64,000 nt of DNA from Pseudogymnoascus destructans (GCF_001641265.1 NW_020167547.1:186001-250000), one strand, 5' to 3'; numbered from the stretch's first letter, positions 22,299-33,996 are shown. Notes: generated by a model not told the origin, from the sequence alone. Numbers and translations: made by a program.

Positions 22299-22370
22299 AG
22301 CAATTTGGCGCAGCGGAAGCGCGCCGGGCTCATAACCCGGAGGTCGCATGATCGAAACATGCAATTGCTA
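22299..22370 (+). tRNA. tRNA-iMet: Initiator tRNA-Met (CAT)
   Basis: A 72-nt cloverleaf folds by eye. The acceptor arms AGCAATT and AATTGCT pair perfectly, with discriminator A at 22370. The D-stem is GCGC/GCGC, the anticodon stem CCGGG/CCCGG with loop CTCATAA, and the T-stem GCATG/CATGC. Initiator marks are the three G-C pairs next to the anticodon loop and a T-loop reading ATCGAAA instead of TTC. The initial A-T pair is also typical of eukaryotic initiators. No intron is present. Confidence 0.95.
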
Positions 22371-22516
22371 ATTCTTTTGTGATTTTTGGGGAGGGGTTTT
22401 GAGGGGAGTTTGCCGACGAGTAATGGGCAAGGCTGAGGGGAAGGCTGAGGCGGATTGGCGTGGGTATTTTTTGGGGGTGGTGATGCTCGCTTAGGGCTAG
22501 TTACTCTGTACGTACG

Positions 22517-22574
22517 TATTTTTTATTTTTTATTTTTTATTTTTTATTTTTTATTTTTTATTTTTTATTTTTAT
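22517..22574. repeat. Microsatellite (TATTTTT)n
   Basis: About eight tandem copies of a TATTTTT heptamer directly downstream of the initiator tRNA region. Confidence 0.9.
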
Positions 22575-22809
22575 CCTTTTATTTATTATGGCGCAGCATG
22601 AGAACCAGCACCGAGTGAGGCATGAGGGATATGCTAGAAAATGGCTCTGGGTATGCGGGATTATCACAGCCAGCCACACACATCTGCTGCCTGCGGCTGT
22701 TCTTCCTGTCAACCTCTCAGCCTTGCATGGATGGAGCCGATGGATAGCCGCATATATAGTATATAGGGTAAACGATGAGAGACGGGGGAGGAGAGGATAT
22801 ACAACATCC

Positions 22810-22858
22810 TATATTACAAAGTAACATGACATTCGATGTCATGTTACTTTGTAATATA
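22810..22858. repeat. Perfect 49-bp hairpin palindrome
   Basis: Two 23-base arms (22810-22832 and 22836-22858) are exact reverse complements around the 3-base loop TCG. The arm begins TATATTACAAAGTAACATG. No coding sequence or transposon end is visible around it. Confidence 0.95.
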
Positions 22859-22998
22859 ATCACAATTTCCTCGCTCATTACCTCTCTCTTCCTGTTGCCG
22901 CACATGAAGATGCTCGGTTCCAGACCAGGCCGTTATCGATAAGAAACCACAAACCGTGAAAAAGTGAAACGGCCGATTTTTACACCAAAACAGCACGT

Positions 22999-23143
22999 TC
23001 TATACTGAACAATATCCCATCTTCGTCCGTCTATACTGAACAATATCCATCTTCGTCCGTCTATACTGAACAATATCCATCTTCGTCCCTCTATACTGAA
23101 CAATATCCCATCTTCGTCCTTCTATACTGAACAATATCCCATC
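22999..23143. repeat. Minisatellite, about 5 x 30-31 bp
   Basis: Units starting TCTATACTGAACAATATCC occur at 22999, 23030, 23060, 23090 and 23121. They vary by one or two bases (CCAT/CCCAT, CCGT/CCCT/CCTT). The last unit is truncated. It lies about 500 bp upstream of the PP2C start. Confidence 0.95.
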
Positions 23144-23650
23144 TAGACTGAATACGAACTCCCCACACCTGCTCTCGAGTATTCTACGTATTCTACTCTA
23201 CACCCTTTACCAAATACCCCAAAAAGTACTCTACCACCCAATTCACTACTATAAGGTACTTACAACCCCCAAATGCCCACTGCCAAATTAGCCTTCCGCA
23301 CCACCCTCAATCGTCATCCCCCACATCCACCACCACAACCTGACCTAACCTCATTCCCCCCTTCCACCTCCACCTCCACCACCACCCCCATTCACGAAAT
23401 TCCTCACTTTCAATACTCGCGTGCCTGTTATAATCTCAACCACACCTCGACCCTTTCGTGATCCTCATGAATATTGACTTCTAGCCCACCATCCAACCCT
23501 ATCAACCCTCCATCTCGCCCACCGCCGACCCCGCACCTCCAATAGACACATTGCGATAATTTTCTCAACCCGCCCTCTCAACCACTACTACCACGTGTGT
23601 GCCTGTCCGAATCTCCGTGGTGTTCAAAGTGCTCAGAATATCACTTCGCC

Positions 23651-25450
23651 ATGGGCCAGACTCTCTCAGAGCCGGTTGTTGAAAAGGTGTGTTTCTTTCT
23701 GCCTGTTGTTTGGGGGCTGTGTGGGTGGACGTGTCGAACCTTTCGGGTGGGCGACAACAATGGCCTTACGTGACGAAAGTCGGCGTATACCGCTGTGGCG
23801 GGTGGATCTATACTTTTTCCGCGCGTAGAGGCTGGTTTGGTGGTTGTTTGGGAGTGGAGAGACACTTGCGGTTTTACAACGGATGTTTGTGCTGACTCTT
23901 CCTTCTCACAGCACTCGTCCAGCGGCGGTGATGAGCGACTGATATACGGAATCTCATGTATGCAGGGATGGCGCATCAGCATGGAAGATGCGCATGCCAC
24001 GATTCTTGACCTACAGACCCAGTCCGACAAGCCAAGGCAAGACGCGCCTGCGGATGAGCGGCTCTCGTTCTTCGGAGTATACGACGGACACGGTGGAGCA
24101 AAGGTGGCCTTATTCGCAGGTGACAATGTGCATCAGATCATCGCGAAGCAGGAGGCATTCAAGAGAGGCGATATCGAGCAGGCACTGAAGGATGGGTTTT
24201 TGGCGACGGACCGTGCGATTCTGAACGGTTAGCTTGCTGCACGCAGTAGACGTCATTCACTTTGCTGACGTTCTAGATCCACAATACGAGGATGAGGTTT
24301 CTGGTTGCACGGCTACGGTCGCAATCATCTCAGGAAAGAAGATCTACGTAGTAAGTTGTGGCGCGTATCCCGTGCCATTGTACGTGCTAATCGAGACAGG
24401 GTAACGCTGGAGACTCAAGAGCCGTGCTGGGAGTAAAGGGACGTGCAAAGCCGCTCTCCTTTGACCACAAGCCGCAAAACGAAGGTATATACTGCAGAAC
24501 TCATGAATGAGACCCAATCTAATCCGATATACAGGCGAGAAGGCCCGTATCACGGCCGCTGGTGGCTTTGTTGATTTCGGAAGAGTCAACGGCAACCTGG
24601 CGCTCTCTCGTGCTCTCGGTGACTTTGAGTTCAAGAAGTCACATCAACTGGCGCCCGAGCAACAGATTGTCACCGCATACCCCGACGTAACGATCCATGA
24701 CATCTCTGAGGACGATGAGTTTGTGGTTGTTGCCTGTGATGGTGAGATTGGCGCCATATGAAACGTGGATTCTGCTAACACTGAAAAGGTATTTGGGATT
24801 GCCAGTCTTCGCAGGCTGTTATCGAGTTTGTGAGACGTGGAATTGCCGCCAAGCAGGACCTCGAGAAGATTTGCGAGAACATGATGGACAACTGCCTGGC
24901 CTCCAACTCGGAGACCGGCGGCGTTGGCTGTGATAACATGACCATGTCAGTCGTTGGTATCCTTAACGGGCAGACTAAGGAGGAGTGGTACGAGAAGATC
25001 GCACAGCGAGTTGCCAACGGGGATGGCCCATGCGCCCCTGTGGAATACGGTCAGGACGGTTCAATTTTCCCGGAGTTGTTCTTCACTAATGCGTGGACAG
25101 CTGAGTTCCGCGGCCCAGGCGTTCACCACAACTTCGACGACAGTGACAGCGGGTACGACATGGACATGGACCAGCGGTCGAGAAACATCGTCGCTGGTGG
25201 TAAGAAGGGGCGCATCATCCTCCTCGGCGACGGGAGCGAGATCCTCATGGGTCCTGAGGACGCGGACACGATCGACAACGAGGAGGAGGAGGAGGACCTC
25301 GCAAGCCAAGCCCAGCCCGTCAAGGGCGACGAGCACGACCACCAGCCACTGCCAACGACCGCAGCGACCCCAGGCAAGATTATGAGGCCGATCATCGACG
25401 TGAAGGAGAAGATAGAGAATGCGGTGAAGGGAGAGGCGAAGAGCGAGTAA
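23651..25450 (+). CDS. PTC2: PP2C-type protein phosphatase
   Basis: This is a Mg/Mn-dependent Ser/Thr phosphatase of the Ptc2/Ptc3 type, which in yeast damps stress MAPK and checkpoint signalling. Six exons: 23651-23686, 23912-24227, 24277-24350, 24400-24484, 24535-24741, 24789-25450; all junctions are GT-AG and keep frame, giving 459 residues. It starts MGQTLSEPVVEK (a Gly2 that could be myristoylated). Metal-site motifs are MEDAH (36-40), VYDGHGG (68-74), GGVGCDNMT and VACDGIWD. The short first exon followed by a 225-bp intron is typical of fungal orthologues. The C-terminal 150 residues are acidic and low-complexity. Assignment to PTC2 rather than PTC3 is not certain. Confidence 0.95.
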
Positions 25451-26510
25451 TCGGGGATAGATTAATCAGCCATATTTGGCCCTCGTGCGCGGCAGGGAGG
25501 AGTGCAGGAGTAGTGGGCATAATCGTGCATTGCTGTGCTGTGTTGGAGCTGGGCGATCTATTCCGGGAGGGAGTGTGGGAGGGATAGGGCTGGCTGGGGA
25601 GGAGATGTGGAGGGGGAGACGGGCGGCCACCGATGCCATTTTGGGCAGATGATGCAGCGAGCGTTCTGTGGCTGCTGCGGCAGGCACATCTAGGCACTGC
25701 GAGCTGACGAGCTGATTATTTTGGCTTGTCTGCCAGTGCGGAGTTTCCTTTGTGTCGGTGCGATCATACCAGCGCGTTCTGTTGTCCGAGGGTCCTGTTC
25801 AATTGCGCACATGCTGTCCGTCTAGGGGGGGTGCTATAGACTTAAGACTCTAGTTTCGAAGCATTTTTGTATTTTCTGAGGACTGATTGGTGACTTCGAC
25901 TTGATGCCTGGTGTGCTTTAATAAAGCCGTGACTGCTGAAACTGAAGGTAATTCCCCATCCCAATGTGCCCAGCAATTCGGTGAAATCATCCGTATACGA
26001 AGCATAAAGAAATATACCGCGTCACAATTACAAATGAAATAAGAAAAAGGAAATTGTGGTAATATTATCAAAAAAGCAAACCACAGCACACCACACAGCA
26101 CTGTGGCGGTTTTCACCCGTTGTCGGTCTTCACCTGTTGTCGTTGTGGCTGGTATCGTCCCCTCGAGCTGCATTGAAATGACGAGCTTGCGAAGTGGAGT
26201 GGGTCCTGGGGCAGGCAACTTGGCCAGGGAAAGCGAGCGACAAGCGAAATATATTTAAGCGGCCTTGGGCTGGGAGACCACCATGGTCAGGAGGCAATGA
26301 CATAGCTCCGTCGTCGACATCCCTCCCTTTCCCCATCTCCAGACGTACTTGATATATCGACCCGATCTAGAATCCCGAACGCGTTGCACGGAGAGCGAGT
26401 TGTTCTTGAGCGTCCTGATTGACTTCTGAGCGACTAATAAGGATCTGCGACGTCAACAGCGAGCTTGTCTGACCCTCACTTCCGACCCCCAACTTCCACC
26501 ATACCACACA
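25451..26510. other. Intergenic region
   Basis: About 1 kb between the PP2C and cytidylyltransferase genes. I see no gene, repeat or transposon end. The last 100 bases form the leader of the next gene. Confidence 0.5.
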
Positions 26511-27981
26511 ATGTCGTCGGCATCATCCCCCAGCTCCGGCACCAACGCCGCCATAGCCGGAAAACGCAAGCGCGACGCGCCCGTCGCGCTGCAGCCCTCC
26601 TCGCGCGACGCCTCGGGCGAAGAGACCACCGAGCCGCCGCTGAACCAGCTGCACAAGAAGGGACCCGGTCTCGCGATCGAGACGCAGCGGAAGCGTCAGC
26701 GGTCTGGGCTGGCGACCGAGAGGTCGGTGGGCAGCGCGGATGAGGAGGAGGATGAGGAGGAGAGCAGTAGCAGTGTTGGGCTGGGAGGGGATGCGATGGC
26801 GGCGCCGCCGGTGGGGAAGCTGACGGATCCGGTGGGGTATAAGACGAATGCGCCGCCGGAGGGGAGGGCGGTCAGGGTGTATGCTGATGGGGTGTTTGAT
26901 CTTTTCCATCTTGGGTGAGTTGGCTCTTTGTGATGGGGTGGCATTAGTGTGTGTGTGCTGACTGGGGAAATAGACATATGCGCCAGCTCGAACAGGCGAA
27001 GAAGGCTTTCTCGGAGGTATACCTGATTGTTGGGGTGACGGGGGACAAGGAGACGCACAAGCGCAAGGGTTTGACTGTGCTGTCTGGACAAGAACGCGCC
27101 GAGACGGTGCGTCACTGCAAGTGGGTGGATGAGGTGATTGGTAACTGCCCGTGGATCGTGACACCGGCGTTCCTGGAGGAGCACCAGATCGACTATGTCG
27201 CGCACGACGACCTGCCATATGGAGCGGACGAGGGCGACGACATCTACAAGCCAATTAAACAGGCGGGCAAGTTCCTCGTCACCCAGCGCACGGAGGGCGT
27301 CAGCACAACTGGAATTATTACAAAGTAGGCAACCCCCCTTTTCCAAACACATGCCCCGTTCATCGCTAACCTCCCCCCCCAGGGTCGTCCGCGACTACGA
27401 GAAATACATCGCCCGCCAATTCAAGCGCGGCACCTCGCGCCAGGAACTCAACGTCTCATGGCTCAAGAAGAACGAGCTAGACCTCAAGCGCCACGTGGGC
27501 GAGATCCGCGACTCGATCCGCAATAACTGGACCTCGACGGGCCAGGAGCTGGGCAAGGAGCTGCAGCGCTTCTGGCAGCCCAGCCGGCCCGCTAGCCCGA
27601 TGCGCGGGCTGAGCGGTGGGCCGGAGGGGGTTGCGGTGGGGAGCCCGAGGGCGTTGGGGCATTTGAGGGAGAGGTTGGAGTTGCCCGGGGGGTGGGGGAA
27701 TGGTAATGGTGGGGACTTTGCGACGGGGTATAGTTTGGGACTTATTGGGGGTGTGAGGTCGTGGGTATGTGTTTCTTCTGTTTGTGCTGATTTTGGATGC
27801 GGGCTAATGGGAGTAGATGACACGCAGCCGCTCGTCGAACAGGAACAGTCGCCAAGATAGCGACGACAGCGACGCCGATGACAGTGATGATAAATCGCCC
27901 AACGATGAGAAGTCGCCTACGAGAGGGCGCACGGGGAAGGCGAGCGCGAGCTCGACCCGTGAGGAAGGTGCACAAGCATGA
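26511..27981 (+). CDS. PCT1: Choline-phosphate cytidylyltransferase
   Basis: This is the rate-limiting enzyme of the CDP-choline branch of phosphatidylcholine synthesis; it is nuclear or membrane-associated. Exons are 26511-26914, 26974-27324, 27383-27764 and 27817-27981, all GT-AG, 433 residues. A low-complexity N-terminus with a basic KRKRD patch precedes the catalytic domain: YADGVFDLFHLGHMRQ with the HxGH motif at 133-136, and RTEGVST at 240-246. An amphipathic membrane-binding region (about 265-310) and a Ser/Asp-rich tail that could be phosphorylated follow. The final exon begins with ATG by coincidence. Confidence 0.96.
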
Positions 27982-28461
27982 ATAGTGACAGATCTTTAAA
28001 AGGCTTTTACGCTGCTGGATCGAGTGGGGTAGTAGATAGAAAGTTTTGCTCATAGCAAGCGCGCGTGTGTATGGGAAATGTTGTTCTCTTTGATTAGCTG
28101 CCGTGTAGCTGTTGTGTTAAACCAAGTTATTTATTTCGTCTTTGGGCTGTCGTCTTCCCCACGCTTGGTCCACAGATGCAAGTGCTAAAGACTCGAGGCC
28201 TGCATAGCGATCATCTTCATCCTCAAGGAGGAAGTTTTCAGAGATCTATTCCTAGTGTTAAGCACTCCCCGCACTTATGCGGAGGAGGCTGTAGGTAAGT
28301 GGGGCAATAGCATCATTTACCGCTCCTTATAAAGGCTTCAAAGATACGAGAAATGCCCTCTTATCCCAACTCCGATCTCCAACTCAAACGTCAGACCAGC
28401 TCTGCAAATATTAATACCCAGCAAATCTTATTATCCCATATTAGAAATATAATTAGCCACC
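27982..28461. other. Intergenic region at the edge of the gene-rich block
   Basis: 3' flank of the cytidylyltransferase gene and apparently intact promoter of the broken hydrolase-like gene (TATA-like CTTATAAAGG at 28325). No gene is seen. Confidence 0.5.
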
Positions 28462-28682
28462 ATGTCCGCAAAAACCACCATCAAAAGTGCGCCACCTTGG
28501 CGGCATCGACGTTGGTTACCGCCTTTCAATGACAGCGTTGACGCCACAAAACCCACCGTCTTCTTCATCAACTCCATGTGCACGACTTCCTCCTCTATAA
28601 CGAGCAGTTCAACAGCAAATCCCTCACCGATGCCGTCAATCTCCTAGCTGCCGACCCTACCGACATAGGGCAAACCCATAGA
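28462..28682 (+). pseudogene. Alpha/beta-hydrolase-like gene, frameshifted and truncated
   Basis: A good start context (CCACCATG) opens a frame reading DATKPTVFFINSMCTTSS. After about 28592 the conserved reading continues in another frame as LYNEQFNSKSLTDAVNLLA, so one base has been lost near 28590-28600. The combined pattern (VFINSM...LYNEQF) resembles the start of small fungal alpha/beta hydrolases, but no catalytic triad is left. All sequence after about 28682 is foreign. The promoter survives while the gene body does not, which suggests truncation by transposon activity. Confidence 0.6.
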
Positions 28683-28898
28683 TTAGGAAAATCACTTAGA
28701 TTGTCTCCTTCCTCATGCTAGTTAGGAGGCCCTTCTGCCTCTTTAACGCTAGCGAACTCTCTAAAGTAATAGAGAAGAAGACAGTTATTACTAGACACGG
28801 CCTAGGCTGCTAGGGATACTGCAACCCTACAAAATGCACGAGATATGCATGGTGCAACCACTATAGCACTCGAGTAGACCTCTACACCAGCCCTATAG
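28683..28898. other. Decayed sequence, probably transposon remnant
   Basis: The reading frames here contain several TAG/TAA stops between plausible coding stretches. This looks like mutated transposon coding sequence, but I cannot assign a family. Confidence 0.3.
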
Positions 28899-29303
28899 TG
28901 TAATGGTGGGTGCACCAGATGTGAGACTCAGTTTGCTATCAAACTCAAGAGCAAACTTAGAAATCTCCTCCTCAAACCTACAAGTCACTATACATATTTT
29001 GGCTTGTCACACCAACAACAAGAGCAATACTACTCAACGATTGCTACAACCCTCTATGATTCATTACACGTCATTGCTCCTTAGTTACTGGGCTGATATG
29101 ACCACATAGCATATCTCTACAACCCTCTATGATTCATTACATGACATCACTCCTTAGTTACTGGGCTAATACTACACATGACATATCTCTATCAACTAGA
29201 GGCCTAGGAACATGAACGATAGCTCCAAAAGCTTCTACAACCCTCTATGATTCATTACACGTCACGCTCCTTAATTACCCATGCAACGAATGTCAGTATG
29301 ACA
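28899..29303. repeat. LTR remnant with inverted interior
   Basis: Both ends match the 0.94-kb LTR family in forward orientation: TGTAATGGTGGGTGCA at the left, and CAACGAATGTCAGTATGACA at the right. The interior (from about 28924) is in the reverse orientation, starting ACTCAGTTTGCTATC. The length is 405 bp instead of about 940. Confidence 0.8.
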
Positions 29304-29466
29304 CTAACCTCTGACTTATCCATGAGTTCTCAGACTCAACATTTGTTACAACTAGTCTAAACCACTCCGCTACATCATACACCTGATTGCTGCATTGTGG
29401 AATAGTCTAAGCTACGACCCTTTGGCTCTGTTTCCTAAGACAGTGTGTTGTCTTAGTAAAATCCCC
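29304..29466 (-). repeat. LTR fragment joined to Gypsy pol
   Basis: An internal piece of the same LTR family (reverse orientation) runs directly into RNase H coding sequence at about 29466. No integrase sequence intervenes, so the 3' half of the Gypsy element was lost by deletion or recombination. Confidence 0.75.
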
Positions 29467-31888
29467 TGAGACATGTTTTATAACAAAGTCAAAATCTCCT
29501 AGTTGTTCAGACCACCTTGCTTGTCGTCGATTGAGCTGTTTAGTGGTTGTAAAGGCCAAGAGATTTGAATGGTCACTGTAAATAGTGATAGGATAGTTTG
29601 CCCCTTCAAGGTAGCTGTCATACTGACATTCGTTGCACTCAGTTTGCTATCAAACTCAAGAGCAAACTTGGAAATCTCCTCCTCAAACCTACAAGTCACT
29701 ATACATATTTTGGCTTATCACACCAACAACAAGAGCAATACTACTCAACGATTGCTACAACCATCTATGATTCATTACACGTCATCGCTCCTTAGTTACT
29801 GGGCCGATATTACCACATAGCATATCTCTACAACCCTCTATGATTCATTACATGACATCACTCATACTACCACATGACATATCTTTACCAACTAGAGGCC
29901 TAGGAGCATGAACGATAGCTCTAAAAGCTCCTACGAACCTCTATGATTCATTACATGTCATCGCTCTTTAGTTACCCACAAGATTGGTTAAGTTATGACA
30001 TAATTTGTCTGTGACATAATTTGTCTATGACATAATTTGTCTATGACATAATTTGTCTATGACATAATTTGTCTATAGGGGTACTCTGACCTTGGACCTC
30101 CTTTTACTTCCTATAGGCTACGAACCTAAGAGATGGTTCTATGGGATTCTCTTACATCGACTACAGTTACCAAGCCTGGTAAGTCATGGAAAGTCTTGGA
30201 AAATGAGAGAACTACACTCCTTTAGCATAAATAGGATTGCCCTTTCCTTAAGAAAGGGCAAGCAGACAATACAGTAAATCGACTATCACATACTTCCACG
30301 TCTTTTCCAAGCTTCCAAGCATTCATCTTGTTACTCCTTGTTTCTGAAAAGTCAGTGAGGTGTTAACCTCTGACTTACCCCTGAGTTCCTCAACATTTGT
30401 TGCAACTTGTCTGAACCACTTCACTACATCACACACCTGATTGCTGCGTTGTGGAATAGTCTAAGCTACAACCCTTTGGCTCTGTTTCCTAAGACAGTGT
30501 GTTGTCTTAGTAAAATCATCCATTCCTTGGGTGGCTAGATTCTCACATCTGGTGCACCCACCATTACAGTAGCATCTCCAATGCTTTAGAGAACATACTA
30601 TGGCAAGCAGTTCGTTGTCTGTAATGGGATAGTTTTGTTCGGCTGCTGATAGCTTTCTTGAGTAAAATGCCACAGGCTGTAGCTCTTCTTGTTTGTCCTT
30701 TGGAGCTTGGTATAAGATTCCAGAAATAGCAAAATCTGAGGCATCTGTCTCAAGAGTGGCAAGTTTCAAGGGGTTAAAGTGTAGTAACATTTTCCCTTCT
30801 TTGAATTCTCCTTTAAGAGCATCGAAAGCATCTTGCTGTGTCTTATCCCAGTGATACAAAGTGTCCTTGTGAAGTAATTGAGTAAGGGGTAAAGCCAAGG
30901 ATGTATATCTTGGTATAAACCTCCTGTAATAGTTGGCAAACCCAAGGAAAGACTGAACCTCTTTAATGCTGGAAGGAATAGGCCACGTTTGTACTGCTTT
31001 TGTCTTTTCAGGGTCCATCTGAATGCCTTCTGTTGAAATTCTATGTCCTAAGAAATCAACTTGAGACATATGGAGAAGACATTTCTCAAGTTTGCAAAAG
31101 AGTTGTGCTTGAGATAGCTTCTCTAAGACTTGTCTAACATGTAGAACATGCTCTTGAGTATCCAAAGAGTATATAAGAATGTCGTCTAAGTAGACAACAA
31201 CAAAGATATCCAAGTAAGGTCTTAGAATATCATTCATGAGAGCTTGGAAAGAAGCAGGTGCATTGGCAAGCCCAAAAGACATTACCTGGTATTCAAAATG
31301 ACCATAGCATGTTCTGAATGCTGTCTTCCACTCATCACCTTCTTTGATGCGTATCAGGTTATAAGCTCCCCTGAGATCTAACTTGGTAAAGATCCTTGCT
31401 GAAGAGAGCCTATCTATGAGCTCAGGGATAAGGGGTAAAGCATATCTGTTTTTAACAGTGACTGCATTAAGGCCCCTATAATCAACACAGAGATGCAAGG
31501 AGCCATCTTTCTTCTTGACAAAGAGAATGGGAGCTCCTGCTGGTGAGGAAGAAGGTCTGATAAAGCTAGAACTAAGGTTCTCATCTAGGTATTCTCTGAG
31601 AGTTTTCAGCTCTAATTCAGATAGAGAGTAGATAGGGCCGTAGGGAGGCATTGAGCCTTCTGCGAGTGGTATCTCATGGTCATAAGGCTGGTGCTTTGGC
31701 AGAATTGATGCCTTTGCCTTGTCAAAAAGATGTTGGTAGTCTTGGTATGCTAAAGGCAAAATGACCTCCTGAGATGATTTCTCCAAATCTGAAGTAGCTG
31801 CTATCTCCAGGACAGGTTGGAAAGGTTTAACCCATATCAGAGATGATATATCGTCCATAGTTTGGTCAAAATCCTTGATCTGGGACAA
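29467..31888 (-). pseudogene. Gypsy (Ty3-type) pol: reverse transcriptase-RNase H, split by a solo LTR
   Basis: The minus strand encodes LTR-retrotransposon pol. The reverse transcriptase has LCVDYRGLNAVTVKNRY, TKLDLRGAYNLIRI, the catalytic VVYLDDILIYS and FLGFANYYRRFI. RNase H begins with ETDASDFAISGILYQ. At 30574 the frame (SLKHWRCY) is interrupted by a solo LTR and resumes at 29615 (LEGANYPITIYSDHSNLLAF...GDFDFVIKHVSG). The integrase is missing. The frame itself has no obvious stop, so the insertion and deletions are what killed it. Confidence 0.93.
29616..30568 (-). mobile_element. Solo LTR (953 bp) with target duplication GTAGC
   Basis: The element reads TGTCATACTG...CCATTACA on the plus strand and is flanked by GTAGC at 29611-29615 and 30569-30573. 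It is inside the RNase H region of the Gypsy pol above. It contains tandem ATAATTTGTCTATGACAT units near 29995-30075. The same family occurs at 38127-39051 and 59399-60334. Confidence 0.95.
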
Positions 31889-32372
31889 GTTTGAGTTTTG
31901 GACCTAAAGCTACAATTCATGTCTGTAACGACTGTACGAGGTTCTACAACCTAAAGGAATGTGAGGACGGAAACTACCTCTTAGCTGGAGACCAGAGAGT
32001 AAGGATTGAAGGGTTTGGGTCCGTGGACATCAAAGTCCAGGTTGGAAAGGACACAAAGTCCGTACGAACCATAACACTCCAAGAAACAGCCCTTGTTTCC
32101 TCATTTCACACCTCTGTTGCGTCCTTAAAATAAAAGGGAGTCCATTGGAATACAGCTACAGAAGGACTTACGTACGAAGGAAATCCGTTCTGCAACACTC
32201 CAGTTATCCATGGACAATGGGTCCTTGAATATATTAAGAATGACAATACAAAAGTCCTTCAAAACGCAGCCCTATCAATGACTCAAGTGCACCAAGATAC
32301 TGTTCTATCCTCGTACGGACCTCGCAAAGACCTAACAGGCACTGCAAAGGAGTGGCATAATCGAATGGGCAG
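31889..32372 (+). pseudogene. Copia protease/pre-integrase fragment nested in the Gypsy element
   Basis: On the plus strand, antisense to the surrounding Gypsy genes, this reads ATIHVCNDCTRFYNLKECE (Copia protease side), SVRTITLQETALVSSFH, and after one frame change ends with KEWHNRMGRV, the GAG pre-integrase motif. It has no LTRs of its own. It separates the Gypsy gag-protease (right) from pol (left). Confidence 0.85.
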
Positions 32373-33944
32373 GGTAACTGAGGCTTGAAGGGTTTTCTCA
32401 GTATTGAGCTCAGGATTTGAGCTAACCCAAGCGATAAATGCTTCCAATTGATAGTTGGATCATGCCTTTGAAGCCATGGAAGACCTAGGATGTCTGGGTA
32501 CTTCATTGGTATAACATCTAAAGAGATGGTGTCTGAAAATGTTGATTTTCCTAGGGGAATCTCAAGTTTGAGTACTGGGGTGTTGCAGGTAATGGAATCT
32601 GAACTGATAGGAGTTCCATCAATGACTCGGAGCAACTCTGGAGTGCGTTTGGGAATTGTAGGTAACTGGTGTGTCAAGATGAGGTCTTGAGATATAAAGT
32701 TGCCTGTTGCCCCTGAGTCTATCATAGCCCTTGTAGATAACACCTGTTGTTTGAAATGGAGTTGAATAGGGATTAACAGGTGTGTGAAACTCTGAGAAAG
32801 CACCATCGACACATCTTTGTTGTCTAGGGGAGAAGTTGTAGTCACAGTTGATGTTGTGCCTGGTGGGGATTTTTCAAGTTTTTCAGGAATAGCAGCTGTA
32901 ACTGTGTCTGAGGCTGCTATATGTTTTGAATCAGCACTCCCCCGTGCTGAATAGCACTCCTGAATTCTGTGTCCCCCTTTGCCACAGTATAAACAAAGGT
33001 TGTTGTCCATTCTGTGTTTTCTTTCTTGAGGAGTAAGTTTACCCCTTTTCAGTTTTTGAGGGCTTCTTGTAGGCTGAGATGCTGTATTTGCTGTAGATCT
33101 CTTTATAGAGGCGTCTAAGTCCATAGGTCCAGGTGCTGAGTCCTTAGCAGTTGGTGTAGAGGTGTAATTGTTAAAATTTCTTGTTGGATGCCAGTCTTGG
33201 TTCTTCTCCTTTCTTCTTTCAAAAAGCCTATCATCAAGTCTGACAGATTTCTCTATAAGCGTTTGAAGTGTTGTAGGGCATTCTTCTTTGCTGAGTCCAT
33301 CCTTAATAGAGCTCTTGAGCCCTTGGTAGTAAGTGAAGACTAAGGCTTCTTCATTCCAAGTCAAGTGAGAAGTGATTCTCCTAAATTCTGTTGTATACTG
33401 AGCAGCAGAGGTCTTTTGACATAGCTTCTGTAGCTCTCTTTCTGCTGTAGCAGTTTCGTTGATGTCTCCAAAGGTCCTGGTAAGTTCCTCTTGAAACTGG
33501 TCATAAGAGGTAATCAAAGGTGTAGTGGTATTTTGGTTGTTGCCACTAAGACTTCTAAGATATGGCTCAAAGAAGTTGAATGCAGATCCACAGAGGTAGC
33601 GGGCAGCGAAATAGATCTTCTGAATGTCTGAGGTGAACTGATGAGGCCTGAGGGTGAAGTAGATGTCCAGTTGCATAATAAATCCCTTCAACTTCCTCCT
33701 GTCTCCATGGTATAAATCTGGAGTTTGCACTTTAGGAAGTGCACCTGGGGTACTCGACATAGCCAGAGAAGCTGTGGGAAGCTCTGTATGATGTGTCTGA
33801 GTTGAAGATTGTGTTGCTGAAGTGTTGGCTTGAAAGGTGTTTTCCAAATTCTCAAGTTTGTTTGTTTGCTATAGTTTGTATAAAAGCAAACAGTTGTTGC
33901 ATCTGCTGTTCAGCAGTAGTTGTAGGAGCTTGGTCATCCTCCAT
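32373..33944 (-). pseudogene. Gypsy gag and aspartic protease
   Basis: Minus-strand gag: capsid-type region (LYHGDRRKLKGFIMQLDIYF, AARYLCGSAFNFF), a CCHC knuckle (CLYCGKGGHRIQEC), then a retropepsin (AMIDSGATGNFI) and LGLPWLQRHDPTINW. The likely original start is the ATG at 33944. A short direct CAAA duplication near 33862-33870 shifts the frame about 28 codons in, leaving a long frame from 33847. At about 32373 the frame enters antisense Copia sequence, so the last 45 codons of the open frame are meaningless. Confidence 0.9.
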
Positions 33945-33996
33945 TGTAGTATCGAAGTGCTGCTATAGAAATAGTTGAAGCTTGAAGCAGACAAGG

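Larger units (their letters stand above)
22371..23650. other. Intergenic region with simple repeats and a hairpin
   Basis: This has no supported gene. It contains a heptamer microsatellite, a perfect hairpin and a 31-bp minisatellite (listed separately), then C-rich sequence that forms the leader of the PP2C gene. Confidence 0.6.

Noticed and set aside
22999..23143. CRISPR-like array
   Set aside because: Contiguous tandem units with no spacers; a minisatellite in a fungal genome.
28320..28700. Functional alpha/beta hydrolase gene
   Set aside because: Conserved reading changes frame near 28595 and ends before any catalytic residues.
31891..32133. 80-codon plus-strand frame as a host gene
   Set aside because: It is Copia protease-region sequence nested in the Gypsy element.
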